Positions 48,032-59,460 of a stretch of DNA of 64,000 bases are shown here, piece after piece. The stretch spans positions 3,072,896 to 3,136,895 of the forward strand of contig NZ_KN150747.1 of assembly GCF_000754815.1 (NCBI RefSeq). The letters run 5' to 3'. How positions within the stretch are numbered: the stretch's first letter is position 1; every line of letters starts with the position of its first letter. The position numbers were made by a program, and so were the translations under genes. The notes beneath the pieces are model-generated. The model ran no database searches. It had not been told where the DNA came from and was given only the letters and a program-made list of their open reading frames with translations. The stretch is from Yersinia ruckeri ATCC 29473 (lineage in GTDB: Bacteria > Pseudomonadota > Gammaproteobacteria > Enterobacterales > Enterobacteriaceae).

Positions 48032-49530
48032 ACTATCTATTCAATAAACAACTTTCTACACGAGACTCTTTTCTCTTTGTTTTTTTCTGCTGTTTACTCT
48101 ACGCCTTACCTATTATTTTAGCCGATGTCTATTATCGCGATGATACCGAACGCGTACTAAATCCGGCGGCCGGCTGGTCTATGTTGGGTCGCCCCGGAGC
48201 TGACCTGTTAATGCGCTTTCTCACCTTTAACTTTGTCGGGATAACAGACACCTCTCCCTTTACGCTACTATTAGGTATTCTCTTTATTTCTATCGTATTA
48301 TTATATGCAGTAAGAACAACAGAAAAAACGCTGACTATAGGTTCTATTTCACCTTACATATTACTATTTATTAGCCCGTTTTTTTTGCAAAACATCTCTT
48401 ATAAGTATGATAGTTTTCCTATGATCGTCGGTCTTGGCCTGTCCATTGCTGCTTTCTTTTACCCTCGTCATCTAGGAATAAAAAGCTATCTGGTTCCAAC
48501 CTTACTTCTATTTGTGACACTGACACTTTACCAGCCTTGCGCTAACATATTCATTGGGTTGTATGGCGTTAATATGATGCTAGGTTTTAAAAAAACCGAA
48601 CAATCCCCATTAAAAGAAAGCTTATTAACCGCTGCTATTTTAGCTACGGCATACATTTCTTATTATATAATAATCAATAGAGTATTCGGTCTTACTGGTG
48701 GACGAGGGGATATTATTCCTTTCAATGAAGCATGGGCATTCTTAACCAGGGATTTCAATCAACTATACCGCTTCATTTGGTTCCTCATCACCCCAGCATT
48801 AAAAGTGTTGATTTTATTATCATTAATCTGCGTGATATATGCATTCATTCTTCGGATATCTGAATTTTTGCGTGGCAAGAAATTTGGCGGAGAGACATTC
48901 CTGTCTCTATTAATTATTCTAATATCTCCGGTTATTCTCTACATTGCTTTATTGGGCCCTTTGTTTTTGCTTAAAGAGGGAGTCACTGACGTTCGGGTTT
49001 TATCTGGTTTTTCCGCAATTATCTTTGCGCTTTCTTACTCTCTTCACATGTTATTAATGAAAGTAAAACCCAATTTATCCATTCTTATGGTTATTCCTGT
49101 TCTGTATTTCTTATCTGTCAGTTTCCAATATGGTAATGCGATAAAAAGTCAAAGGGATTATGAGAATCGTATTGTTTCATGGCTGAGCTATGACTTAATG
49201 AGTATCCAAGCCACTAATCATGGAACTATCTTTATTAATAACTACCCGAATGCATCACCCATTACTCAAAATATCATTAACCATCAGTCATTGATTGACT
49301 TAATGTATGCACCCGCTTATAGCTGGATATCAAGAAGGCTGGTGGCGTCTACCGGATTAAAAAATGTTGACCTGAGTTGGGGCGATAATTACACCGGTAT
49401 GTTAAACAATGTTTGTAGTAATCATACACCGCCAATTAAAGAAAATATTTTTTACGCTATTTACCCTGATGGGGATAATACGGTGGTTTGGTTAAAAAAT
49501 AAATTTAAGACTATGTGCCATTCGACATGA
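48028..49530 (+). CDS. Serotype-specific glucosyltransferase, GtrII-type membrane protein
   Basis: This 500-residue membrane protein has about ten hydrophobic segments. Its N-terminal motif [20 protein letters not shown], then [15 protein letters not shown] and [18 protein letters not shown], follows the GtrII glucosyltransferase pattern. The third gene of gtr clusters varies between strains and sets which O-antigen sugar and linkage is modified, with transfer in the periplasm. The C-terminal 120 residues are soluble. The gene is AT-rich, as gtr genes often are. Confidence 0.8.
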   Translation: MNYLFNKQLSTRDSFLFVFFCCLLYALPIILADVYYRDDTERVLNPAAGWSMLGRPGADLLMRFLTFNFVGITDTSPFTLLLGILFISIVLLYAVRTTEKTLTIGSISPYILLFISPFFLQNISYKYDSFPMIVGLGLSIAAFFYPRHLGIKSYLVPTLLLFVTLTLYQPCANIFIGLYGVNMMLGFKKTEQSPLKESLLTAAILATAYISYYIIINRVFGLTGGRGDIIPFNEAWAFLTRDFNQLYRFIWFLITPALKVLILLSLICVIYAFILRISEFLRGKKFGGETFLSLLIILISPVILYIALLGPLFLLKEGVTDVRVLSGFSAIIFALSYSLHMLLMKVKPNLSILMVIPVLYFLSVSFQYGNAIKSQRDYENRIVSWLSYDLMSIQATNHGTIFINNYPNASPITQNIINHQSLIDLMYAPAYSWISRRLVASTGLKNVDLSWGDNYTGMLNNVCSNHTPPIKENIFYAIYPDGDNTVVWLKNKFKTMCHST

Positions 49531-49573
49531 TGATAGCTTATTTTTTAGCCGATTAGCTCAATTAGCCTTCCGC

Positions 49574-49609
49574 TGACATCCTCCCCGCCGAGGTTTTACG
49601 GCACACCGG
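49574..49609 (-). mobile_element. Minimal IS200/IS605 end-to-end remnant
   Basis: Read on the minus strand, the first 20 bases resemble the left end (CCGGTGTGCCGTAAAACCTC) and the next 16 equal the right end (GGCGGGGAGGATGTCA) of the element at 17956-19703. TTAT flanks the left end where the full copy has TTAC. All coding sequence and the hairpin are missing. It lies 44 bases after the gtr cluster. Confidence 0.65.
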
Positions 49610-49749
49610 ATAAGTCGCCCCTTTGATAACGTCCTCAATCGCGCCACCCCTGAGTGGCGCGATGAGCATTCCTTCTACCTGCTCTGTAGCAATCCTCATC
49701 GTCATCACGGTCAGAAAACCGTTAAAGTGTGATAAATCAAACAATAAAC

Positions 49750-49790
49750 TGTAAATTTAAATTTACATTCATTGTAACGACGATTTGACA
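49750..49790 (+). promoter_or_regulatory. Strong and weak TyrR boxes at the tyrP promoter
   Basis: TGTAAATTTAAATTTACA (49750-49767) is a perfect TGTAAA-N6-TTTACA strong TyrR box. TGTAAC-N6-TTGACA (49773-49790) is a weak box that contains the -35 element TTGACA (49785-49790); TACTCT (49808-49813) is the -10 at 17-base spacing. A strong box beside a weak box overlapping -35 is the arrangement known for tyrP, repressed with tyrosine and activated with phenylalanine. Confidence 0.85.
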
Positions 49791-49859
49791 GACTAATAAC
49801 AATCGACTACTCTGCTGCACTCAATAATTTTAATAAAATGTGGGTTAGTAGAGGAAAGC

Positions 49860-51071
49860 GTGAAGAATCGCACTCTTGGCAGTATTTTTATCGTAGCGGG
49901 AACCACTATCGGCGCAGGGATGCTGGCTATGCCACTCGCTGCGGCTGGCGTGGGTTTCAGTGTTACCCTGATTCTATTGGTCTCCCTATGGATGTTGATG
50001 TGCTATACCGCGTTGTTATTGGTTGAAGTCTATCAATATGAAGCGGCAGACACCGGGCTGGGAACGCTGGCCAAACGCTATCTTGGCCACCGTGGTCAAT
50101 GGCTGACCGGCTTTAGCATGATGTTTCTGATGTATGCCCTGACATCTGCCTATATCAGCGGAGCCGGCGAATTGCTGGCAACCAGTATCAGCCAGTGGAC
50201 GCAACAAAGCTTCCCGACCTATCTCGGCGTGTTGCTGTTCACGCTGGTCGCCGGTGGCGTGGTGTGTATTGGTACCCATTCGGTGGATCTGTTTAACCGG
50301 ATACTGTTTACGGCAAAAGTGATTTTTCTGGTCATTATGCTGGCATTAATGATGCCTCATGTGGAAAAAGCCAACCTGCTGACCCTGCCGTTGGAGCAAG
50401 GGCTGGCACTTTCGGCCATTCCAGTGATTTTCACCTCTTTCGGCTTCCACGGTAGCGTACCCAGCATCGTTAACTATATGGGTGGCAACATCCGCAAATT
50501 GCGTTGGGTGTTTATTATCGGCAGCGCCATCCCACTCATCGCCTATATCTTTTGGCAGTTAACCACGTTGGGTGCCATTTCCTCCAGTACCTTTGTCGGT
50601 ATTCTGGCGCAGCAGGCTGGGCTGAATGGTTTGCTACAGGCGGTACGTGAAGTGGTCGCTTCACCACACGTAGAGTTAGCGGTGCATCTGTTTGCCGATC
50701 TGGCACTGGCCACCTCTTTCCTTGGCGTTGCGCTGGGGCTGTTCGATTATCTGGCAGATTTATTCAAACGCCGCAATACGGTACGTGGCCGTCTGCAAAC
50801 CGGGCTGATTACCTTCCTGCCACCATTGATGTTCGCCTTGTTCTATCCTCGTGGCTTCGTCATGGCTTTGGGGTTTGCCGCTGTGGCATTATCGGTGCTA
50901 GCACTGATCCTGCCGTCATTATTGGCGTGGAAAGCCCGTAACCTGCATCAGGAACAACGTTATCGTGTCTGGGGTGGGAAACCGGCTCTGGCGCTGGTAT
51001 TTACCTGTGGCGTGACGGTTATTGCTATTCAGGTGGGTATTGTGACCGGCGTTTTACCCGCCGTAGGCTGA
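49860..51071 (+). CDS. tyrP: Tyrosine-specific transporter TyrP
   Basis: This 403-residue protein starts at GTG 49860, with AGAGGAAAG just upstream. It belongs to the aromatic amino acid permease family (HAAAP): [20 protein letters not shown] at the N terminus, and [20 protein letters not shown], the conserved family segment. Eleven membrane segments are predicted. It is a proton symporter for tyrosine in the inner membrane. The TyrR boxes upstream support tyrP over mtr or tnaB. Confidence 0.93.
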   Translation: MKNRTLGSIFIVAGTTIGAGMLAMPLAAAGVGFSVTLILLVSLWMLMCYTALLLVEVYQYEAADTGLGTLAKRYLGHRGQWLTGFSMMFLMYALTSAYISGAGELLATSISQWTQQSFPTYLGVLLFTLVAGGVVCIGTHSVDLFNRILFTAKVIFLVIMLALMMPHVEKANLLTLPLEQGLALSAIPVIFTSFGFHGSVPSIVNYMGGNIRKLRWVFIIGSAIPLIAYIFWQLTTLGAISSSTFVGILAQQAGLNGLLQAVREVVASPHVELAVHLFADLALATSFLGVALGLFDYLADLFKRRNTVRGRLQTGLITFLPPLMFALFYPRGFVMALGFAAVALSVLALILPSLLAWKARNLHQEQRYRVWGGKPALALVFTCGVTVIAIQVGIVTGVLPAVG

Positions 51072-51152
51072 TCATTTCAGTGAAGTGACCCGCAATGATG
51101 GGGTAGGAAAAGACGGGGGCCAGTTTATGCTGCTCACCCATTTTATCAGGTG

Positions 51153-51191
51153 CGCCTTATATCCCCGTCCTTCAGGGCGGGGAGGATGTCA
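51153..51191. mobile_element. Solo IS200/IS605 hairpin end between tyrP and yfaZ
   Basis: It shares the 20-base hairpin with the left end of the element at 17956 (CCCCGTCC/GGGCGGGG core). On one side it has the left-end inner flank inverted (GCCTTATAT); on the other the right-end tail GGATGTCA. It has no coding sequence. Lying between convergent genes, the hairpin could also serve as a terminator. Confidence 0.65.
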
Positions 51192-51194
51192 ATA

Positions 51195-51737
51195 TCAGAA
51201 GTTCAGGCCAGCACCAAGATAAATACCATCGGCCAGACGGTTATCGCGATGACCGTCCTTACCTTCCATATTGATATAGCGATAACCTGCATCAATAGTT
51301 AATGGACGGAGGACATTCCAGCGAACGCCAGCATTGGCTTCGGTATAAGATTTCATCCCGCTGGTCATGGATTCCGGTGCGACATAACCTTCCCCGTAGA
51401 GGGTGAAGGATTTGGTGATTGGATAACTCAAACCACCGCCAACAGCGATAGCGCCACCGTTTTTTCCGTCTTCCGGAGCCATATAAATACCTTTACCGCC
51501 GATGGTTGCCATCAACGAGCCGATCGGTAGATTAAAGCCCAGGCCAAAGCCAGCCATCTCGCCATCGTGGTCGCTACGCGCCCAGTTACCGCTCATTGTC
51601 AGTCCGCCAGTATTGGTGCCCATACCGAAGCCCAGATTGGTATAATGACGACCTGCTTCACCGGTGATGCTGATTGCACTGGCGGAACCAGCAACAAACA
51701 GCAAACTCGCTGCACAAGCGATAAATGTCTTTTTCAT
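51195..51737 (-). CDS. yfaZ: YfaZ-family outer membrane protein
   Basis: This 180-residue protein has a signal peptide (MKKTFIACAASLLFVAGSAS, cleaved at ASA) and alternating beta strands ending in the C-terminal phenylalanine (DGIYLGAGLNF) typical of outer-membrane barrels. It matches YfaZ in length and pattern. The function is not established. The stop codon is three bases from the IS hairpin remnant. Confidence 0.88.
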   Translation of the reverse strand: MKKTFIACAASLLFVAGSASAISITGEAGRHYTNLGFGMGTNTGGLTMSGNWARSDHDGEMAGFGLGFNLPIGSLMATIGGKGIYMAPEDGKNGGAIAVGGGLSYPITKSFTLYGEGYVAPESMTSGMKSYTEANAGVRWNVLRPLTIDAGYRYINMEGKDGHRDNRLADGIYLGAGLNF

Positions 51738-52103
51738 ATTTTCTCTCGTTATTCTTCATTTTCCTGGCGAACAACTTGCCCGACAGGATTTTACACCACA
51801 AGTTTAACCGAAAAATAAACCATAACAACCCAGAAAAAACCGATTATATAACTCATTATTTCCGTTGATTGAAATTAAGTACGCCAAACCGCCAATTTAG
51901 ATTTTCTAATCCTAACGATAACTCATACCTATTTGATGAAGTAGACCAATAAGACTACAACTAGTGGGGAGATCAAAAAGCAGTAAGCTGTAATTGGTTA
52001 AAGTCATTCTTGCCATTTGGCAATAAGTCCAATTTTTAACAAACCCATTACAAAATCCGCCCCTACATTTTTAATTAATTCAACGGCAATACTGGAGAAA
52101 GTG
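51738..52103. other. Control region between yfaZ and catalase
   Basis: Non-coding, 366 bases. ATAA-N7-CTAT at 51918-51932, followed by a degenerate GTAG-N7-AGAC (51941-51955), resembles an OxyR site. This would fit peroxide control of the catalase, but the match is partial. Confidence 0.4.
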
Positions 52104-53543
52104 ATGAGCAAAAAAAAAGGGTTAACAACCGCCGCTGGTGCGCCGGTTGTCGATAATAATAACGTGATTACCGCTGGCCCACGTGGCCCAATGCTGTTAC
52201 AGGATATCTGGTTTCTTGAGAAGCTGGCTCACTTTGATCGGGAAGTGATTCCTGAGCGCCGTATGCACGCTAAAGGTTCTGGTGCTTATGGTACCTTCAC
52301 TGTCACCCACGACATCACTCAATATACCCGAGCAAAGATTTTCGCTGAAGTGGGTAAGAAAACCGATATGTTTGTGCGTTTCTCCACGGTAGCCGGTGAG
52401 CGCGGTGCCGCTGATGCAGAACGCGATATCCGTGGTTTTGCCATGAAGTTTTACACCGAGGAAGGCAACTGGGATCTGGTCGGTAACGATACGCCCGTGT
52501 TCTATTTACGCGACCCGTTGAAATTCCCCGATTTAAACCATGTGGTTAAACGTGACCCCCGCACCAACCTGCGTAATCCCATCTACAAGTGGGACTTTTT
52601 CTCTCAACTCCCTGAAGCATTGCATCAGTTAACCATTGATTTCAGCGACCGTGGCTTACCGAAATCCTATCGCCATATGCACGGGTTTGGCAGCCATACC
52701 TTTAGCTTTATCAACGGTCAGAACCAACGTTATTGGGTGAAATTCCATTTCCGTTGCCAACAGGGTATTGAAAACCTGATGGATGACGAAGCTGAAAAAC
52801 TGATTGGTTCCGATCGGGAAAGTTCGCAGCGAGATCTGTACGAAGCCATCGAACGCGGTGATTTCCCACGTTGGAACCTGCAAGTGCAGATTATGCCAGA
52901 ACAGGAAGCTTCCGAGGTGCCATACAACCCGTTTGATTTGACCAAAGTTTGGCCACACGCGGATTATCCGTTAATTGATGTCGGTTACTTCGAACTGAAC
53001 CGTAACCCGGAAAACTACTTCTCAGAAGTGGAACAAGCCGCTTTCAACCCCGCTAACGTGGTGCCTGGTATCAGTTTCTCACCGGATAGAATGCTGCAAG
53101 GTCGTCTGTTCTCATACGGTGATGCTCATCGCTATCGCTTGGGCGTCAATCATCATCAAATCCCCGTTAATGGAGCCAAATGCCCATTCCATAATTACCA
53201 TCGCGACGGTGCCATGCGCGTGGACGGCAACAGCGGCAATACCGCCACTTATGAGCCGAACAGCTTTGGTTTATTCCAAGAGCAACCTGATTTCAGCGAA
53301 CCGCCGTTAACGTTGACCGGTGCTGCGGATCACTGGAATCATCGTGAAGATGATGATTATTTCTCTCAACCACGCGCGTTGTTCAATTTGCTCAGTGCAG
53401 AAGAGCACCAGCGGATGTTTACCCGTATCGCCGGTGAATTGTCACAGATTCCTGAAGCGATCCAACACCGTCAGATTGAGCTGTTTGAGAAAGTTCACCC
53501 CGATTATGCGGCTGGGGTTAAGAAGGCTCTCGGATTAAATTAG
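52104..53543 (+). CDS. katA: Monofunctional haem catalase, KatA-type
   Basis: I choose ATG 52104 ([20 protein letters not shown]), preceded by GGAG. The 479-residue product is of small-subunit clade 3 size. Catalytic His55 is in [13 protein letters not shown], the catalytic Asn in [18 protein letters not shown], and the haem-ligand Tyr in [14 protein letters not shown]. It degrades hydrogen peroxide in the cytoplasm. The gene symbol follows Yersinia/Vibrio-type KatA usage. It is a single gene followed by a long hairpin. Confidence 0.92.
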   Translation: MSKKKGLTTAAGAPVVDNNNVITAGPRGPMLLQDIWFLEKLAHFDREVIPERRMHAKGSGAYGTFTVTHDITQYTRAKIFAEVGKKTDMFVRFSTVAGERGAADAERDIRGFAMKFYTEEGNWDLVGNDTPVFYLRDPLKFPDLNHVVKRDPRTNLRNPIYKWDFFSQLPEALHQLTIDFSDRGLPKSYRHMHGFGSHTFSFINGQNQRYWVKFHFRCQQGIENLMDDEAEKLIGSDRESSQRDLYEAIERGDFPRWNLQVQIMPEQEASEVPYNPFDLTKVWPHADYPLIDVGYFELNRNPENYFSEVEQAAFNPANVVPGISFSPDRMLQGRLFSYGDAHRYRLGVNHHQIPVNGAKCPFHNYHRDGAMRVDGNSGNTATYEPNSFGLFQEQPDFSEPPLTLTGAADHWNHREDDDYFSQPRALFNLLSAEEHQRMFTRIAGELSQIPEAIQHRQIELFEKVHPDYAAGVKKALGLN

Positions 53544-53626
53544 GGTTATTTTAGTCATCAGCTCGGTTGCTAAGCATCCGAGTTGGTTTCGGTTGAGACT
53601 GATGTAGCGGTAGCGTTGTCTCAGTC

Positions 53627-53670
53627 GCTTCAACCAAGCAGGAGGGTCGCCTCTTCTGCTCGGTTGAAGC
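53627..53670. terminator. Long hairpin between catalase and menE
   Basis: GCTTCAACCAAGCAG pairs with CTGCTCGGTTGAAGC with one mismatch, with a GAGG/CCTC inner stem. It is probably a processing or termination hairpin for the convergent genes. There is no T-run directly next to it. The first arm can also pair with GGTTGA at 53591, so alternative folds exist. Confidence 0.5.
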
Positions 53671-53718
53671 TAAATGAACCCTGAAGTGATGATAACCGAA
53701 CACTCACTCACTGATGGT

Positions 53719-55086
53719 CTATACATTAGACAGGAAATCAAAAACATCCCGCCGCGACACCTTGATGCCACCTTTTTTCAGTTCATCAGGTAATCGATAA
53801 AAAGCCACTGGCCGTTGGAATGGTGCCAGTTGGGGTGCTAGCCAGTCAGAAAGTACCGGCCATGTTAGCTCTGGGGAGCATTCGATAACCGCCACTGGCC
53901 GTTGGCCAAATTCCGCATCCTCCACCGGCAGGATAAAAGCGTGTTGTACCTGTGGGTGCAATAACAGAATGCGCTCAATATCTTCCGGTTGAATGCCTTC
54001 TCCACCACTGAAAAACACGTTATCCAACCGCCCAAGGATATGCAGTTCATCGTCCAACCACTGCCCACGATCACGGGTATGTAGCCAGCCATTCTCATCA
54101 GTCAATGGACGTAACCCGCCCTGCTGCCAGTAACCGGCAGCCAGGCAGTCGCCTTTAACCCAGACTTCCTGATCCACCAGTTTGACTTGCCGCCCCGCCA
54201 AGGCTACGCCGACACCCGCATTGCCATTGGCGCGTTTGGCACACACCGTCGAGGCCGCTTCCGTCAGCCCATAACCACACCAACAGCGAATGCCTCGTGC
54301 TTCAGCCTGTTCGGTTAAATCCGTCGGGATCATCGCGCCACCCAGCAGCACGGCTTTCAGACTTGAGGTTCCTGCCGGTTGAGCCAGTAAACGCCAGAGT
54401 TGGGTGGGCACCAGCGAGGCGTGAGTGCAACCTTCCAGCGCCTGCGGTAATGGTTGCATATCACGAATAACCAGCGTAGCACCGACGCTGAGCCAGCGCC
54501 AAACTATGCCCTGACCGGAAACATGAAACAGCGGTAATGACAGTAGCCAACTGTCGCCGACGACAAACGGCATCAAAGCCAATACGCCAGCGGCACTGGA
54601 TAAATGCGCGTCCAGTCGGTGTACTGCCGCTTTTGGCAAGCCGGAGGAGCCGGAGGTCAACGTCATGGTAGCCAGTCGTTGACCGTCCCACGGTGGCGGA
54701 ACAATAGATTCAGCGGCGCTATCAACCAGTGTAGTCAAACCCAATCCGCTCAAATCATCGTTTTGATCAGTGAAAATAAAGTCAATAGCCAAATTCGGCA
54801 ACAAGGGTTTGAGCAGTGATATCGGTAACTGTGGATTGAGGGGTAAAACGCGTGCCGCACACTGTAGCCCCGCCAGATAGGCCAACAGTAAGCGGTAGCT
54901 GTTTTTACCTCTGACCACCACACCCGCGCCTGCGGTGACGCCCTGCTGGTGAAAAGCCGCCGCGACGCCATCAATATCAGCAACCAACTGTTGCCAGTTG
55001 ATTGTCTGTTCACCAAGCCGCAAGGCTGCTGCCAATGGCCGCACCGTCGCCCAATGCCGCCACGGCCATTGGTTTAGCTGCACCAT
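53719..55086 (-). CDS. menE: o-Succinylbenzoate-CoA ligase MenE
   Basis: This 455-residue ANL-superfamily enzyme has the P-loop [16 protein letters not shown], the [10 protein letters not shown] motif and the HTRDRG motif of the hinge. The catalytic lysine is in the C-terminal [10 protein letters not shown]. It activates o-succinylbenzoate to its CoA ester in menaquinone synthesis. It overlaps menC by 13 bases and ends the operon. Confidence 0.95.
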   Translation of the reverse strand: MVQLNQWPWRHWATVRPLAAALRLGEQTINWQQLVADIDGVAAAFHQQGVTAGAGVVVRGKNSYRLLLAYLAGLQCAARVLPLNPQLPISLLKPLLPNLAIDFIFTDQNDDLSGLGLTTLVDSAAESIVPPPWDGQRLATMTLTSGSSGLPKAAVHRLDAHLSSAAGVLALMPFVVGDSWLLSLPLFHVSGQGIVWRWLSVGATLVIRDMQPLPQALEGCTHASLVPTQLWRLLAQPAGTSSLKAVLLGGAMIPTDLTEQAEARGIRCWCGYGLTEAASTVCAKRANGNAGVGVALAGRQVKLVDQEVWVKGDCLAAGYWQQGGLRPLTDENGWLHTRDRGQWLDDELHILGRLDNVFFSGGEGIQPEDIERILLLHPQVQHAFILPVEDAEFGQRPVAVIECSPELTWPVLSDWLAPQLAPFQRPVAFYRLPDELKKGGIKVSRRDVFDFLSNV

Positions 55087-56045
55087 GCCAGTTCCAGCTG
55101 CTCAATAGACACCAACGGTAATTTGCTTTCCGGCCAAGGTCGCACTAACTGCACCTGCATCAGATCCAGCGTATCGAGGCCCGGTACCGTATCCGGCGTT
55201 AACCAACTGGCCAGACGCGCTAGTTGGGATAAACCTAAACTGGACTCTATACTGGAACTGATCACCGCCACCAAACCCACCTGATGTGCCTGCTGCACCA
55301 ATTGCTGACAACGCGCAATACTGCCCACCAACGTCGGTTTAATCACAATGGCCGCGACGCCCGGTTCGGCCTGTACCTGAAAATCAGCTTCACGCACACT
55401 TTCATCCCAGGCGATGGCAATACCGGTATCACGGGCAAAAGCGCGCGATTCATCGCGGGTTTTGCAGGGTTCTTCCAGAAAGGCAATTCGGGAGCGCAAT
55501 GCGGGGTTGACGTATTTGGCAAAACCTTCGGCCTTGGCCGCCGTCCAACTGCGGTTCGCATCCAACCGTAAGGTCAAATCTGGCAGCGCTTCCAGCAGCA
55601 CATTGACAATCATTCCATCGCGCACCGCCTCATATAGCCCGACTTTCACTTTGGCAACTTTGTCACCCGGTAGAGCCATCAGCACCTCAAACAGCTCATC
55701 GGGATCGCCATTACACAGTGGCGCTTTGCGGTAATCTGCCGGTATCGGTAAGCGCTGTTCCAGTTCCGCCACGGCACAGCTCAGGCCAAAAGCGACGGAT
55801 GGCAATGGACTCTCCAGTACCGGCTCACCAGCAACCCAGCCTTTCAACCATAGCAGCGCGGCAGATTCAGCTTCGGCCAGCGTTTCCTGACTGAATTCCG
55901 GTAGCGGCGAGATTTCTCCCCAACCTTGGTGTTCACCATCACGCAGCTCGACCAGCAGCCCATCACGGCTTTTCAACCGTTGATTGCGCAGCACCACGCC
56001 TGCCTCCATCGGCAGGCTAAAGCGATAAAGTTTCACCCGGCGCAT
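55074..56045 (-). CDS. menC: o-Succinylbenzoate synthase MenC
   Basis: This 323-residue enolase-superfamily enzyme has the base KVKVG, metal ligands in [14 protein letters not shown] and AWDESV, and the second lysine in [10 protein letters not shown]. It dehydrates SHCHC to o-succinylbenzoate. It lies between menB and menE with overlapping ends. Confidence 0.95.
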   Translation of the reverse strand: MRRVKLYRFSLPMEAGVVLRNQRLKSRDGLLVELRDGEHQGWGEISPLPEFSQETLAEAESAALLWLKGWVAGEPVLESPLPSVAFGLSCAVAELEQRLPIPADYRKAPLCNGDPDELFEVLMALPGDKVAKVKVGLYEAVRDGMIVNVLLEALPDLTLRLDANRSWTAAKAEGFAKYVNPALRSRIAFLEEPCKTRDESRAFARDTGIAIAWDESVREADFQVQAEPGVAAIVIKPTLVGSIARCQQLVQQAHQVGLVAVISSSIESSLGLSQLARLASWLTPDTVPGLDTLDLMQVQLVRPWPESKLPLVSIEQLELAWCS

Positions 56046-56902
56046 TACGGATTACGCTTAAATTTGCTGAAGTCCGGCTGACGCTTTTCATTAAACGCGT
56101 TACGCCCTTCCTGACCTTCATCCGTCATATAAAATAGCATGGTCGCGTTACCGGCCAGCTCTTGCAGACCAGCCTGACCATCACAATCAGCATTCAGAGC
56201 CGCTTTCAAGCAGCGTAATGCCATCGGGCTGTTTTCCAGCATTTCGCGACACCAGCGTACTGTTTCTTTTTCTAAATCAGCTAATGGCACCACAGTGTTG
56301 ACCAGCCCCATATCCAATGCCTGTTTGGCATCGTATTGACGGCACAGGAACCAGATTTCCCGCGCTTTTTTCTGGCCGACAATCCGCGCCATATAAGAGG
56401 CACCCCAGCCGCCGTCAAAAGAACCGACTTTCGGGCCTGTTTGCCCGAAAATGGCGTTATCTGCTGCGATAGTCAGATCACAGATCAGATGTAAAACATG
56501 GCCGCCGCCAATAGAATAACCGGCCACCATCGCCACGACCGGTTTCGGGCAGGTACGAATCTGGCGCTGGAAATCCAGGACGTTAAGGTGATGAACGCCA
56601 CTGTTATCCTGATAGCCGCCGTAGTCGCCACGTACTTTTTGATCGCCACCCGCACAGAAGGCCTTATCCCCTTCACCGGTCAGAATAATGACTCCGACAT
56701 GATCGTCATAGCGGGCATCGGCCAGCGCCTGAATCATCTCTTTTACTGTCTGTGGGCGAAAAGCATTACGTACCTGAGGGCGATTAATGGTGATCTTGGC
56801 GATCCCGTCGTGGGATTTGTGATAGCGGATATCTTCAAACCCGGCTGAGCAATCTTGCCATTCAATGGCGGCGTACAGTTGTTCTTCGCTCGGATAAAGC
56901 AT
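56045..56902 (-). CDS. menB: 1,4-Dihydroxy-2-naphthoyl-CoA synthase MenB
   Basis: I choose ATG 56902 ([20 protein letters not shown]), giving 285 residues, the exact length of E. coli MenB; AAAGGA lies nine bases upstream. The crotonase fold shows [40 protein letters not shown] and [20 protein letters not shown]. It closes the second naphthoquinone ring from OSB-CoA. A longer reading into menH sequence is not real. Confidence 0.96.
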   Translation of the reverse strand: MLYPSEEQLYAAIEWQDCSAGFEDIRYHKSHDGIAKITINRPQVRNAFRPQTVKEMIQALADARYDDHVGVIILTGEGDKAFCAGGDQKVRGDYGGYQDNSGVHHLNVLDFQRQIRTCPKPVVAMVAGYSIGGGHVLHLICDLTIAADNAIFGQTGPKVGSFDGGWGASYMARIVGQKKAREIWFLCRQYDAKQALDMGLVNTVVPLADLEKETVRWCREMLENSPMALRCLKAALNADCDGQAGLQELAGNATMLFYMTDEGQEGRNAFNEKRQPDFSKFKRNP

Positions 56903-56915
56903 AGTAAGCATTCCT

Positions 56916-57683
56916 TTAACGGGAGAGTGATAAGAATGAACGCACCTGCGCGGCAAAAGCACCGGGATTAGCCCGGTGAGCATTATGGCCAGCCTCGGCA
57001 ATAGTGCATAAAGGCAACCGATACTGATAAGCCAGTTGCTGAAATTTATGATCCTGCTCGCCGCATAAATAGGCGAAAGGCAGTGAAAGCTGACGCAACG
57101 CGGGCAACAAATAAGGTTGATGACCCAACGAGGTGGCTTCAAGCATAGCAGCGATAGCCGAGCCACGATTGACTGAACGCAAATCCACTAGCTGTTGACG
57201 CTGACTGGCGGTCAAATCGGCAAAAATCGGCTGCAAATACCAATCGGCCAGCACCTGTTGGATCGGTTCCTGACGGAAACGACTGGCCCAGCTAACATCA
57301 TGCTGCAAGCGTTCGCGGCGCAGTACATCCTCTTCCAACCCCGGATTGGCCGCTTCCACCAGCAGGCCACGTAGCCGACCATCATCGGCATGGCAAGCAT
57401 AATACATGGCGATGCGGCCTCCCAACGAATACCCCACCAGCCAGTAATCCTGAATATTGTGTGCTGTTAATAGCGCATCCAGTTGGGTGCTGACGGCGGA
57501 AAAATCGCGGGTGGTCTGTGCCACCGAGCCACCGTGGCCCGGCAAATCGACCAATAACGATGGATATTCACTACAGGCTTCCACCACCGGTAGCCAATCC
57601 GCACCATTGCCCAGCAGGCCATGTAGCCATACCAACCAGGGACCGTTTTGTTGCGGATTGACGACACGACTGGCCAGTATCAC
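56916..57683 (-). CDS. menH: SHCHC synthase MenH
   Basis: This 255-residue alpha/beta-hydrolase has the nucleophile in [15 protein letters not shown], the acid in [10 protein letters not shown] and the His in [11 protein letters not shown]. It removes pyruvate from SEPHCHC to give SHCHC. It overlaps menD by four bases, indicating coupled translation. Confidence 0.94.
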   Translation of the reverse strand: MILASRVVNPQQNGPWLVWLHGLLGNGADWLPVVEACSEYPSLLVDLPGHGGSVAQTTRDFSAVSTQLDALLTAHNIQDYWLVGYSLGGRIAMYYACHADDGRLRGLLVEAANPGLEEDVLRRERLQHDVSWASRFRQEPIQQVLADWYLQPIFADLTASQRQQLVDLRSVNRGSAIAAMLEATSLGHQPYLLPALRQLSLPFAYLCGEQDHKFQQLAYQYRLPLCTIAEAGHNAHRANPGAFAAQVRSFLSLSR

Positions 57684-59353
57684 AGTTCAGCGACCCGTTG
57701 CACCAAATGTTGCAGGGTTTCAGCGCCCTCACTGGAGGGAACCTGAATTTCGATCAGCGTCATGCCAACCTGCCGCCAGCTTTGCTGAACCTGATCCCGC
57801 AATTGTGGCCAACTGGATGGGCAGGCATAGCGTAGGCCGAACATCGCTGCGGCATGCTGGAAATCAACATTTTGTGGCATACAGTAAAAACGTTGGCGAT
57901 CCTCTTCCGGTGTTGGCAACAAAGAGAAAATCTGCCCACCGTTATTATTGACGACCAGCAGCACCGTCGGCGCAGAACATTGTCGCAGCAACGCCAGCGC
58001 GTTCATGTCGTACAGCGCAGACAAATCCCCCACAATAGCCAGTGTCGGTTTGGCTGTCGCCCGCTGTACTCCAGCGGCGGTTGAGAGCAAACCATCAATA
58101 CCACTGGCTCCGCGATTGCTGTACACCGGATAACCCGCCGGTAGCTGCCCAAGGGCATCGACCAAACGTACAATTAAACTGTTACCGACAAACAGTTGGC
58201 CATTTTCCGGTAATAATGACGCCAATCGGTGAGCAACGGTGGCTTCGCCAAACTGGTCGTTAAGGTACTCTGCCACGCAAGCCTCAGCATGCCTGGCCCA
58301 CTCCGCCAGTTCCGCCGCCCAGGGTGCGCGGCACGGCGCTGGGTGCTGCAATAACCACTCGCTGATATTGGCCTGTAGGCGACGACCGCGATGGTTGGCA
58401 GGATCCAGACGGCCAGGCAGAGGATCCACCAGCCAGAATTCTTCCGGCTGACATTCTGCCTGCCACTGCAATAAGCGTTTGCCGGTCAGACTGCTACCAA
58501 ACTGCACGACTAACTGAGCTTGTTTCAACAGATTGCATGCCCGTGGATGGCCTAGCCATAAATCGGCGCAGGGCAGCGGTTGACCGGTTTGGGACAAAAC
58601 ATCACCCAGCAACGGCCAGCCCAATGCTTTGGCCCATTCAGCTACCTGAACCCCCTCTTCCGCACTCATACGTCCGGCAATCACTACGCCACGCTTTTGC
58701 TGCCAACTAAACCAATCTGGCTGGATGGTGTGGCTAACCACATGGGAAGAACGCAACCAGGGTTCACGCCCTTGCCACCATGCCCCCAACTCCATTGACC
58801 AGGCCGCGTAGCTGACGTCATCACCACCGTATAACGGTTCGGCAAACGGACAGTTAATATGCAGCGCGCCATGTTGTAACTGCGACATCGCATTATCGAG
58901 CGTAGAAACTAACCAACTGGCTGTGATATCTGGCGTCGGCCGTGGCAGATTCAGGCTAATGGCGGGATGGCTGGCAAACATCGCTTGCTGGCGGATAGCC
59001 TGATTGGCTCCGCAATCAATCAATTCTGCTGGACGATCTGCGGTAAGAAAGATCAGGCGTTCGCCAGTCAGACCGGCTTCTATCAACGCAGGATAAAGAT
59101 TGGCGGCCGCCGTGCCGGAGGTGACAATCACCGCCACTGGCTGCCCAGAGGCTTTCGCCAAGCCAAGAGCCAAATGCCCCAACCCACGCTCATCGAAATG
59201 GGTATGACAAACCAGCGACGGATTCGCCGCCGCAGCCAGCGTTAAGGGTGTAGAGCGAGACCCCGGAGCAATGCAGATATGACATACACCGTGGCGGGTC
59301 AATGCCTCCAGCAGCAAGACCGCCCAACGGCGATTAAAAACACTTGTCGACAT
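57680..59353 (-). CDS. menD: SEPHCHC synthase MenD
   Basis: This 557-residue thiamine-diphosphate enzyme equals E. coli MenD in size (556). The N-terminal [16 protein letters not shown]-type segment is present ([20 protein letters not shown]), and the cofactor site motif is [17 protein letters not shown] with VNNNGGQIF. It joins isochorismate and 2-oxoglutarate. It starts about 410 bases after menF, a longer gap than in E. coli. Confidence 0.96.
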   Translation of the reverse strand: MSTSVFNRRWAVLLLEALTRHGVCHICIAPGSRSTPLTLAAAANPSLVCHTHFDERGLGHLALGLAKASGQPVAVIVTSGTAAANLYPALIEAGLTGERLIFLTADRPAELIDCGANQAIRQQAMFASHPAISLNLPRPTPDITASWLVSTLDNAMSQLQHGALHINCPFAEPLYGGDDVSYAAWSMELGAWWQGREPWLRSSHVVSHTIQPDWFSWQQKRGVVIAGRMSAEEGVQVAEWAKALGWPLLGDVLSQTGQPLPCADLWLGHPRACNLLKQAQLVVQFGSSLTGKRLLQWQAECQPEEFWLVDPLPGRLDPANHRGRRLQANISEWLLQHPAPCRAPWAAELAEWARHAEACVAEYLNDQFGEATVAHRLASLLPENGQLFVGNSLIVRLVDALGQLPAGYPVYSNRGASGIDGLLSTAAGVQRATAKPTLAIVGDLSALYDMNALALLRQCSAPTVLLVVNNNGGQIFSLLPTPEEDRQRFYCMPQNVDFQHAAAMFGLRYACPSSWPQLRDQVQQSWRQVGMTLIEIQVPSSEGAETLQHLVQRVAEL

Positions 59354-59460
59354 GGTTCGCTCAACAGTCAGTTAACAGGCTGATAGCCTAAATAAATATT
59401 TTCACTGGGTGGCGAAGAAAAAGCCCTGCGCCAGGCCAAAGTTTTGTCGTTCAGTCGAAC

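Noticed and set aside
49562-49744. 60-codon minus-strand frame after the gtr cluster
   Set aside because: It runs through the IS end remnant and a hairpin-rich leader, with no family pattern or convincing start.
56903-57166. N-terminal extension of menB
   Set aside because: It lies in menH sequence; the start at 56902 gives the exact family length and has a binding site.
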